Shown piece after piece: positions 37,001 to 49,000 of a DNA stretch of 64,000 bases (positions are counted from its first letter, which is position 1; each line of letters opens with the position of its first letter). The stretch comes from Triatoma infestans (lineage: Eukaryota > Arthropoda > Insecta > Hemiptera > Reduviidae), in NCBI GenBank assembly GCA_011037195.1, contig JAAEAF010003392.1, forward strand, positions 62,001-126,000, given 5' to 3'. Below the pieces are notes generated by a model. It was not told the DNA's origin and made no database searches. It worked only from the letters and a program-made list of their open reading frames with translations. Both the position numbers and the translations under genes were made by a program.

Positions 37001-40000
37001 GCTAATTTTTTTTTTTACTTTCTCTTACTCCTAGTAAGGAGGAAGTATTAATCGTGTCAAATTTTCGATATCGAGTTTTCATCGGAAATATCCGTTTTGA
37101 GGTCCCCTGAGTCCAAAAAAAGTTTTTTTAGCAAATGGTCTGTGTGGGTGTGAACTGCATAGCTCAAAAACGAAAAACCGTAGAAAGTTGAAACTTGATA
37201 TTACGTTTAGGTATCACCGGTGCGTTATCCGTCAAAATTCCTCAACCGGAAGTACCATTTTACTAGTTTTTTTTTTACGTTTTTGCGATTTTCTCAAAAA
37301 TGGCTCCGACGATTTTGTTTAAACTTGGTATATCAACTACACATACAAAAAGGGCTACAACTTTTATTTGAAACATTTCTCCGGGAAAATTCATTTAAGG
37401 GCACTTCTGGGAAAGAGGTGGGGTTACAGCTTCCTCCAAAGTGCTATCATAGTTGATTATACAATTCTACCATCCAAACACAATTAATTAGAAATAAACA
37501 GATTGCCAAAATTCCGAGTTTCAAGAAAATTAGTTAACCGAAAATGCGTTTGTACTGAAAAGTTCTTTCAGTTTTGATGAATTTTATTAAATTTGGTACA
37601 GTAGCTATAAAATTTGTCAATTATAATTTCGAGAACTGGAGTAAGAGAAAGTTGTGTGTGTTTTTTTTTTTGAATAATATTAGAGTTGATTATTTTCCCT
37701 AAACCTTTTCTTTAAAACTAAAATCTCCCACAAATCATCTATTTGATTATTAATTTTGTATTTTCGACCGCAGTAAGAAGTGAATGCATCATTTTATTAA
37801 GCAGAGAGAAAAACCTCTATCTCAGGGAACATAAAACACCTCTTACGCATAAAACAGAATATGATAATAAATAAATTTACCAGGAAGTTTGTTGATATCC
37901 AAACTAAGCTGCCTCTTCTCATCGTAGGACATGGGCTTGGCGTTGTCTTCGTCCTCTGAGTCAAATGCGGGTGTTATTACGGCATTCTTCTTCTTTGAAT
38001 TATTAGTTCTCGAATTAGGTTTTACCCTTTTACCTTGAGAATTTGAAGTTTTACCAGGTACTCTGCTCGGTGTTTTACTCTTAGGTTTGGGTGTAGCTGT
38101 TACAGCATTTTTACCCGGTACAGCGGGCGCCTTTAATGAATCTAAAGGTTTCACATCGATAGTACCTGGTGCTAATGGCATATTTTGAACAGCACCACCC
38201 AAACTATCGTTGACCCTTCCTAAACTCCTATCTTGGGATTTCCGATTCTTTTTATTTGAGGAAGCGCTGCCACCTGAACCTGAACCATCTTTTTTCTTTT
38301 TCTTTTTCTTATTACTACTCTCCTCTACGAGCTTCCTCATTTGTTCTTGCATTGCTTTTAACTGTAATAAAAAAAAATATATTTACATAAATTAATGCAA
38401 ATTGCATTTCTCAAATTTATGAAAGTTAAAAAATAATAACAATAAAACGGAAGGAATCATTTTACTTGTTCCTGAAGCACCAATAACTTAGCAGCTCTTT
38501 CGTCTTCAGAATCATTATCATCAGAAGATGAACCTGTGCTTGAACCAGAAGATGAGGTTTCATCTTTCTCCTGGCTAGGAGGAGTGGGCGAATCATCAGG
38601 TACTTTTGCAAACCTAAATATTTTGAATTATTTTTATTTCAAATTACTAACAACTATAAGAAAATCATAAAGATGTATAGTTATTTTACTACAATCGTTG
38701 AATAATGTGACGATTATTGCACTAAAATTGGTGGCTAAGTTATACTTCTTCTCACTAATGAGTTAAACACTACTTTCTCTCACTAGTCATTATTCAACTC
38801 ATAATTATCTCAACACTAGCAGAATACGTGAAAACAAGATCTTTGATCTTAACACATCTCAGATATAGTAGATTTGAAGTTATACCAAACAAAGCAGATT
38901 ACAGATGGAGGAAATATTCAACTTTAATTAAAATATATCCTCAGTATTTGCACCTTCTCATGTTTTTTATATTCATATAGATTAAGAACCAAGTTTATAC
39001 CATTGCAGAAAAAATCTAATACTAAAACTCGTGAGCGAAGTATTTTTTTTACAACTCTCGTCCAGTCAAACTGAAATGATGATTATTATAACTATGATTA
39101 CTTCACTCAAGTGTGTAAAAGTCATATTTTTCTAGGAGAGAGAAGGGCCACTTTTAACCACTCGAAATTCAGATTTGGCCTCATGAGCTAGTGAGTGTGG
39201 CAACTGAACAAGAGTATAATAATTTTCTGGCAACCGTATTAAATTGGTTCTTAATTTATGTGAATATAAAAAATGTGAAAAGGTGCAAATACTAAGAATA
39301 TATTTTATTTCAAGTCAAATACTCCCTATGACTGTATGTTATAGCCTTTCCGTTTGGTATAATCTTAAATCCGTTGTATCTGGGATTTAATGTTATACTG
39401 TCTTTGTAAATTGTATTTAAATCGTATATGTATGTTTTTGAAATTCTTGAAGCCTATTATTATTAGGTAATTTATTTCTCCAAGTTTGTATTTTACTGTT
39501 AGTATATCAATTGCAAAAAATGTTACCTACTTAACCTAACTTACCTACTTAACCTAACTTACCTACCTAACGACGAAAATCAAAATTATTTTTTTGATTA
39601 ATAACTTGATGTATATTGTAAAACACAAACTTTATATTATAAAATTACCTCATTTCAAAAACATCTTGCAATTTTCTTCCCATTGCAACAACGTCATGAT
39701 CGGGTGGATTATATTTGTAACAGTTGGTGAATATTAATCTTACATCAGCTGCAAATTCTGAGGCTGTTTTATATTCTCTATTGTCCATTTTTTGCTGAAG
39801 TGACAATAAATAAATAAATATATTAAATATTATAAATAATAAGATGTTGGAAAGAAAAGTAAAAAATAAACAAATATTACATTACCTTAACAGTACCAAG
39901 GTCCATTGGTTTCTTTATAATATCATGGTAATCATGAAGTCCTAGCCATTCTGCATCTACTGGTTTATAGAATGGCCAAGCGTAATTGAAATGTTTTTTA

Positions 40001-43000
40001 GAAAACAGTTCTTTAAGAATTTCATTACAGGATTTTAATGTTTCACTTAATTTTTCTTTTGGTTTTTCATGTGCAGCCTGAAAAAATATAATTGTGAGAC
40101 AAAGGAAAAAAAATGTTAAAAATATTATTTACTATTCATCTAAATACCTGATTTGAATTGGTACTAGAATAGGGCATCATTGGACTTTGTGCAAATGGCA
40201 TGCCATCTTCAGTTTGTCTTTGAGGCTGAAAATATAATCTTGATCAGTGGTAATCAATGCTGCACATAATAGAATCCATTGCTAAACCCACGCATCATCC
40301 TTGTAAAATCTAAAAGCTCCTTACTCAAACTACTTAGCAAGAGGCGTTTTGAGTTATAATTAGGACTGATCACAAAATACACATCAAAGCACCATTCAAC
40401 TTTAATACCGTTCGACATATAATTTCAGCAAAACATAAATTACTTATTGCCATAAAAAGATTAGCAGCTCCTTTTTTTCCTTTACTTTCTAATTTCTGTA
40501 CTTGCAATCTCCATTCTTAAAATAACTTTGATTTGCGCACTTATTAATCAACATTTTTTTTTAAAAAAAACACATTACACTAAAATTATACCTTTTTAAT
40601 TTGTCGCACAGATTCCCTTCTGGTACCAACTTTAGCGGCTTTCGAGTCGCCTGGAGTGTAAGGCGGATCGAATCCAGCTGGGCTATCATTAGCCATGTCG
40701 GCCTTTCTTTTGACACCTTTTTTGACTTTGGTTGTACTAGGAGGTACAACGGCCCCTTTCCCACCTCTAGGACCAACACCATGCGTCAGACCTGGAGTCA
40801 TGAGAGGATCTGCTGGCGGTGTCCCAAAGTTTGAAGAAACAGGTGGAACCTGCTAAAGAAAAAGAAAATTAATCCATTGTATACCAAATGGATAAACAGC
40901 TCCAAGTAAATCCAGAAATGCTTTACTTGTGGTTGTATTGAGTTATGATGTGTTGTAGGTATAGTTGGAGTCGCAGTTGATCCTGGAATGGTAGGAGGTA
41001 AATGAGATGGTGCCGGTGTTGGTGTAACAGGAGCTGTAACTGGTGGGGCTGTATTTGCACTCATACGTTCTCCACCAGCCGATGATGGTCTACCCCTATT
41101 ACTACTTGTACCACTGGTTCGACCTACTGTACCCACTCTAGGTTTTTTTGTAGGTTTAGGACCTTTCGGTGGGGGTGGCTCCAATTCTATTTCTTCTTTT
41201 GGCATAGTTTCCAGCTAAATATATTAAGGATAATATAGTTTTGGAGAAAAATTAGATCAAGATAAAAAAACATAAGGATGAAAATAAAACACCTAAGAAA
41301 AATATAATAAGTGATCAGAAGGTATTAAAAAATACTTAAAAAGAAGAATTCTAAGTTTTTACCTTTGCCAGATATAATTTCTCAAGTGTTTGTGCCATAA
41401 CTACTACATCCTCCCCTGGTTTATTATATACATAACAATTATTAAACATAGTATTAAAATCTTGTATACATTCTTTTCCACACCAATAATAATTATTCTC
41501 CAAACGTTTCTTTATTGTACCCAAATCCATTGGATGTTTGATGACTTTGTGGTAGTCCTGTAAAAGTTAATAAAGACTAAACATTATCATGACAATAACA
41601 CAAAGCAATAACATAAGTAAAAACGGGAGTAATATTGTTATAATATAATTATGCTAGTAATAATTTATTACTTCTGTTCAAACCAACTACTTGAGGTGTC
41701 CGTGTATACTTGAATTACATTAATTTTTATTGTAGTATTAATATCATTAATAATACAATAAAAATTAATAAAACTTTCTATTCAAAAATTTTAATTCAAG
41801 CTTAGATAAGATAATCCGAATTTTAATAGTACCATATAAATAATATACAAAAGCACACACACACTTAAAATAATTTTATGTTCTTTCAAGATACTATCGA
41901 AAGGTTGACGCTCAAAAGTTTTTTGTAACAGTTTAATTTATTTATTAATCTGTAATTATACAGCCAATATTGGACAAAAACACGAAATATACAACGGTAT
42001 AAACAATAATATTTAAAAAATACTTTCTAAAGAACTTATTTTTTATGTACATTTCGGAAGCGGCAGGATTTCAAAAAATGAATTTAGAAGGCTGCTTATT
42101 TAAAAACTTAGCTATCGGAGGTATTGAAAGTAAGTATCATGAATGAGTAAGTACTACGTGTGAATTTGTAAATCCTTATGCACCATAATCGCCCAAGTTA
42201 TAATAAAGAAGAAGATGAGTCAAACTGAATGCTCTGATTTTATAGAGATCGTTTTAGCTGTTGTCTTAATAAAAGATTTCAGATTTGAATTGTTCTTTTT
42301 TCAGTACCTAAATGCTTAATATACCTAACAATCATCTGCAATGCATACAGTACATGACACAGGCATTTGGTGATGAACTCCATATTTGGTGATGTAGCCA
42401 TATTTAAATGGTCCACGAATTTAAAAGAGGTCGCGGTTCCCACACTAAGAGCATCGCAACAGAAGACATCTACAGCTGAAGCGTCTGAAAACGTTGCATT
42501 GTCCCAAAATGATAGAGGGAACCATCATTTTGTTCTTATAAAAGATGTACTTATAAAATGATAAAGAGGATTCATTAATTAAACTTAGAAAGTGCACTAA
42601 ATCGGGAGACAAGAATTTCCAATAATAAGATTTTTCCGTATGATCCAAACTCTTTCTTATATCTCAGAATGACCTTCGTTTCTTTATCTCGAAAAGAACG
42701 TTAATATTCATTATTTTTGTTGACAACCTCCCTGACTTTTCAAATAAGAAAGAAAACATTTCTTTCTTTGTACATTCAACAGTAATAAACTTACCTTTTC
42801 ATCTCAGAAACTTTTCAAATTGATACTCTTAGTTCTTTACAGAAATAACAACTCTCAGAACCCTGGCTAAAATAATGATACTTCCCAATAAGCGGAATTT
42901 TATCATGAGGAATTATTTCAATTTACGTTCGGTTCATATTCATTTTGGTCCTCCTATACCATTTCTTACTATATATACATAACTTACTATATAGAAGAAT

Positions 43001-46000
43001 TGGGTTGGTGTAGTGGTTATGAGTAGAGACTAGTAACTGGGAGGTGCCCAGGTAAGAGTTCCGCGTATAACTGCTAAATTTTAAAATCGTTTAAAAAAGG
43101 TTAATGGTAATGAGATGCTTGCAGACACCTAATCTGGTATATGTATATATATATAAACTTACTATATAGAAGAATTGGGTTTTGGATATATATATATTTT
43201 GGACATATNNNNNNNNNNNNNNNNNNNNNNNNNNNNNNNNNNNNNNNNNNNNNNNNNNNNNNNNNNNNNNNNNNNNNNNNNNNNNNNNNNNNNNNNNNNN
43301 NNNNNNNNNNNNNNNNNNNNNNNNNNNNNNNNNNNNNNNNNNNNNNNNNNNNNNNNNNNNNNNNNNNNNNNNNNNNNNNNNNNNNNNNNNNNNNNNNNNN
43401 NNNNNNNNNNNNNNNNNNNNNNNNNNNNNNNNNNAATATATATATATCCAAAACCCAATTCTTCTATATAGTAAGTTTATATATATATACATATACCAGA
43501 TTAGGTGTCTGCAAGCATCTCATTACCATTAACCTTTTTTAAACGATTTTAAAATTTATGTAATACATAATAACATAAATTATATATATATATGTAAACA
43601 CTTCAGAACAAGGAACCCTTAGGTTTGCCAAACCTTTGTTGCAACAAGTACATGGCTATCCTACCCCTTCATTTGTGTAATATCATACAAACCAAAATTG
43701 ACAGACAGTTCCGTGGAAGGAGGATTGGTAATCGAGATCCTAGTTTTGACCAATTTTACCAACCTTACATAATATTCTTACCAAATGTATCCAATGGTAT
43801 TTTTCTTTCTTTCATAGTATTTTTGTCTTAAACACCTATCTACTGTGGACTTGTTTAACATCACTTGCCTACATTAGAATTTTGGCCAATGGGCCACTGA
43901 TCTCAACCTATTAATAAAGTAAATTCTTATTTTTTCAGGCGGGCTTTACGTCCAACTACCAATTAGTATCGTGGCGGGTAAGATTGCATATATACTATCT
44001 AATTTTCACTCATATTAATACTTAACTAGAACCAAGGCCAAGACTGGGAATTAAAATCAGTACCACTATATAATACACCTAAGTATTAAGGTACCACTAT
44101 AATACGCCTGTAACCATTAAGCTATCGTGGTGCATCCATTACTACTGTTTCACAAAAATCAATAAGTCTAATCAATATAGATAGTTATGTTGTGCATAAA
44201 CAGTTGTGGATGTCATTTTTTATCATAAAATAAAAAATTTTTTATGATAATATGTATTGCTTGGTAACTTGGCTTGGTACATGAAGGCGGAGTCAATCAC
44301 GTCACAACTACTAGAAAGCTTTGGCAATGGGCGGAGCTTAACAGCCGCTTAGGTGTCAGAACTAAGTTGCCTAGCTATTCTCAGTTTATTATTTTTTAAT
44401 TACCAATATTTTACGTGTGTATCAATGACTCAAACATTTTTAATTTGGTATTATTTATTTTGCATGAAACAAATGTCTTACTACAATTATCATTGTTCCA
44501 ATTGACTAATTTTGATTATATAAAACTGGAATTTTCAATAAATGTTTACTTATCTAAATATAATATTACGAGTACATAAGTATATATATGCATTGGAAGC
44601 CTACATTATAGGAAACAGCAGTTTAGAGGAAAATATAACGATGCACAACCTTCGGCAAAAAAAATCTATAGAAATGATATAAAAAAAACTATCATAGAAA
44701 TATAAAATCTTCCAAAAAAAATGGTATCACAGGCTTTATATTATTTGTACTTAGTATATTCAAATTGGAAGAAAAATTTCGAGAAAATCGCGAACAATAA
44801 AAACGCATTCAGTAGGTGCATTCCGAATGTGACAGAAACTTTTGTTTTATGTAGGAAGTAGTGAACTAGCCATGACCATCAAAGTTAGATAGTTGGCATA
44901 TAGAGGAAAAAGTACTTCATTATCAGAAGGCGGTTCTCAACAGGTGGATGGGAAGTATTTTACAGGTATTCTATCAAACGATAATAAATAGCAACTAACC
45001 AGTCCAGAAATGAATTTACTCATTTTATCTTATAATATATGCGGTCTGGTAATCTAAAGTATAGGATGCTATATTTGAGTCTTACATTAAAAAATTTGAT
45101 ATTATTTTCTTGTATGAAACATTTGTAGAAGAGGATGATTCTCGGAAATTATATGAAGATTTTGTTATTTGATTACAAATTCAATTAATGTATGTGGATT
45201 ATGTCGGTGCAAAACTGGATGTCCTTCCATCATGGACAATTTCATGGTTGATTGTCAGTTGTTTTCAGACCATATAGTGTACTTCTAGTGTCTTGCAATA
45301 TGAAAAATGTAAATGAAATCATTCCTCTTCTTCCTAAGCCAAACTGGGTTCCTGCTAGATTAGAAAGCTATCAAAATAAACTACATGAACTAAATAACTC
45401 TATAATATACAACTCTAACAATGTATTTTTGTGTATTTTTTTAATTAACGCTATCAAATCTGCGGTAAGAAGCAGCCATGGTTTGGCACAGAATGCAGAA
45501 AACACAAACGAATAGTTTTAAATTATTAGAAAGTCAAAAGATCCTACTGACTGAAGCTTATTTTCACGCTAACGTAAAATTTAGATATTTATGTATTGAA
45601 AAGCGGCAAACAACTAGTAACAAAATTCGAAAACTAATAAAGAATTCTGGGAGGCAGCAAGAGTTTTGAAAAACTTTAATGGTTATTTCATAGGAGATAT
45701 TTCACAGATGGAAGATTGGGTAAGCCATTTTAAACAATTATATAATCTCCCTCGTTTTAAATAAGACTAAAAGCAATAAAACACAGAGAACGACCCCACA
45801 GAGAGGGAATTCTTCAAATATGCACCCGATAATTTTTGAGACCTTCTTGACTTCTACAATAAATATTTAAGGCAGGCAATATTCCCATTGCTTTTAAGAA
45901 CTCCATAATATTTCCAATATACAAAAAAGGTGGAAAAACTTGGTATCTAATTATAGGGGTATACCCCTTTATCAACGCTATATCTAAAATTCATGCAGGC

Positions 46001-49000
46001 CCTATTCTGAACAGTCTACAAAATTGGATAGGTGAAGAAAATATACTTAAGAGAATTCCAAGGGGCTTCAGAAACAGTTAGTCTAATAAGTATTGTGAAA
46101 CTTAAACTGAATAAAAAAAGACAAAAAGGTCTTCGCTTTTCTTATTAACTTTGTATCCGCATTCGATCGCTATTCACTAATTTACAAGCTATCAACATTG
46201 GGAATGTCAACACAGATGTTGAATAACATTAGAAATCTTCTAATTGAGACTAGCGTAGCTGTAAAAAGTGCAGATGGATTATCTTAACTATTCATTACAG
46301 AAATGGGAATAAAGTCTTGGGTGCATCCTCAGGCCTCTACTTTTCACTATTTGCCTAAATGATATCGAAGATTATAATGAAAGGGGTGTGTTAGTTTATG
46401 GTACTAAAATCAAATTTCTTGTCTATGCAGATGGCCTTATTCTCTTGGCTTCTAATCCTTTGTCTCTGTGCAAAGCATGATGAATTCTGTCTATTGCTAC
46501 GCACAGCTGTGTAACTTGCAAATTAATCTCTCGAAATCATTTTAGAAATGGGGGCAAATATAGCAGCAACGAGAAATGGACTTAACACAATGAAAATATT
46601 GAAATAGTAAATTACTGCAAATATTTAGGGATAGGGCTCACCCCAAACCTCTCATTAGAAAACACTTCTCAGAGAATCTGGAGAAAGCCAAACTTAGTCT
46701 AAATACCGTTTGGAGCAATATAATAAAAAAATCAAAGGGTTGACTATTCCAATGAAATAAAAATCTTCTATACAGTAAGTAGGGCTGTAATGAGCGATAG
46801 TACACAACTCTAAATTACTATGAAGAGATTGAGAAGTTAGTTCGATTGTTCATTAAAAAGATGCTAAAACTACCACAGACTGCCTCTACAGCTTTATACA
46901 CTTGAAACCGAAATTCCGCCATTATTTATCTATACTTTCCGATTACAATGCAATTATATAATTAAGATTTTATATCTATCCGTAAAAGATTTCCAAAAAT
47001 AATGGCAGAGCTATAATTAAAAATACCATTTTATGGTATTAACAAATAAACGATATTATATTTAAATATAATTTACCTGGACCACTAACAGATTATAACA
47101 ATTGCAAACAATTAAAACACATATTCAGATAATTAACAATATGGAACAATGTACACACAAAATTTTAAAAACAGATCGCCATCTATCTCAACCTCATGTA
47201 CGTTATATAGATAACTCGAACAAATTTAACGAACAAATATCTAAATGGCACTGTGCAAATGTCCCATGTTCGAAAGATTGTCAAGCTAAGAGAAGAATAC
47301 ATAAAGTTAAGCGTTTTATTGAATCTGACAATCAGTTGTGATCGCTCTGCAATTGGCATGAAATAGAAAATGCGGTCCCTTTATTAGGAGCTGTCCAGTT
47401 CCCATAGAATTCAGATTCAGATGATTTGGGAAAGATATTTTAAAACAAGAGAAACTAATTTCTCTTCTAATGAAGCGGACTGGAATGGTGGGGCAATTTT
47501 CTTTAATAGAACATACTCATATAGACAATTTCTCATAACTGAATATAACTCACTTTAAAAAATTAATAATTTCAGAATGTAAAAGTAAATTATTATTATT
47601 ATTTTATTTTTTCTCAGCTAATGCTGGCACTTTTATTTTTAAGAAAGGTACGGGTTGTAACCAAGCACAGTTTATTGATTATTTAAGAATAGCCGCACAT
47701 TGCGGCATGTATCCAAAATGACGGCCTTTTGCATATAAATTGTTAATTTGGGATGAATATTGAGAATATTGACATCATGTAGGCATTTGGGGACAATTCC
47801 AGTCGTGGAAATGACAAGAGGCACAACCGTGACTCTCTCTGCCCTCCATATTCTTGTAATTTCTTCCCCAATCTCGGCATATTTTCTTTGCTTCTCCTCA
47901 ACAGTTTTACTTAAATTATGTGTGTTGGGCGCAGCGATGCCTATTAATTTACATCCTTCCTTAATTATTATTGTTTTGGAACTCCTCGGAGTTAAATTAT
48001 TGTTTTTCTTTTTTTTCATTATTAATGTTTATAGTTATTATTCACTAATTCTATATGAATTGTAAAAGTATTTGTTGACCGTTTATAAAATATGGTATGA
48101 AGAAATTTGGTGAGGATCGGTCAAGAAAGAAACATTCAATTACGCCAACCGTTTCGACAGAGTCAGAGATACTTTCCGTGATAGCCTGCCTCTTTTTGTG
48201 GTCATCGACCGGTTTCGGACGTTCGCCCATCATCAGGGTGCGTTTGTCAAACAGTGTGATAACACAGATTTGCACAGAGCAAATTTAGTTTATATCTGAC
48301 TGCAGCGCCTCTACAGCTCACTGTTCGGTGATGGACGTGTTGTCTGTAGCGAGAGAACACTGTCCGGGGGCCGGGAGTGCAGTGTGAAGGCCCCGGGCGA
48401 CAATGACCATAGATGTTGACGCGCCTTATAATTAAAAGAAGAAGAATAAACAACTGTGGACAAATTATCTAGCAACTTAACGACCCTACACCCAACAAAT
48501 TAAATCAGACTTGGTTTACCAGATAGATTGTACACATGTTCAGCTGTTTACATTGGTCAAATCACATAATACTCAAAAAACAGAATGTACCGGCACGAAT
48601 ACAACTTGCAGAAATAAAAATGACAAAGACAACATTACTGCACTCACGAAACATTTTAGGGAAAAAAATCATAAATTTGATTTTTCCAAAAGAAAAATAC
48701 TTGCAAAAAAATGATTAGAAATGATATATTAAAAAAAAAATTCTGTTAATTTTCGAAATTTTCATCTAAAGTGCTATTTCAGTTTATTATACAATTCCGT
48801 CATCTAAATAATGTGAATTATAATTAAATGTGTAGTTGAAATTCCGAGTTTAAAAAAATCGGATGACCCGAAGTGCGTTTTTACTGAAATGTATTTTTCA
48901 GTTTTGGTATTTTCTCGAAAACGGCTTCAATGATTTTCTTCAAACTAGGGATGTGAACTACACATATAAAGAGCTACAACTTTTATTTGTAACATTTCTC

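Larger units (their letters stand above)
33278..37880 (-). other. 4.6-kb intron between coding exons 11 and 10
   Basis: Filled by repeats: the unassigned island 33460-34090, foldback family copies C and D, the GC-rich duplicated unit, a 60-kb-shared repeat and a SINE tail. 34750-35880 shows nothing recognisable. Confidence 0.5.

Noticed and set aside
39523..39571. Interstitial telomere repeat
   Set aside because: Contains CCTAA but the unit is 18 bp, not TTAGG arrays.
43091..43542. Open frames across the N gap
   Set aside because: They consist of unknown bases and TA repeats, on both strands symmetrically because of the inverted arms.
46418..46455. Active reverse transcriptase
   Set aside because: The YADD motif is YADG and the surrounding frames are full of stops.
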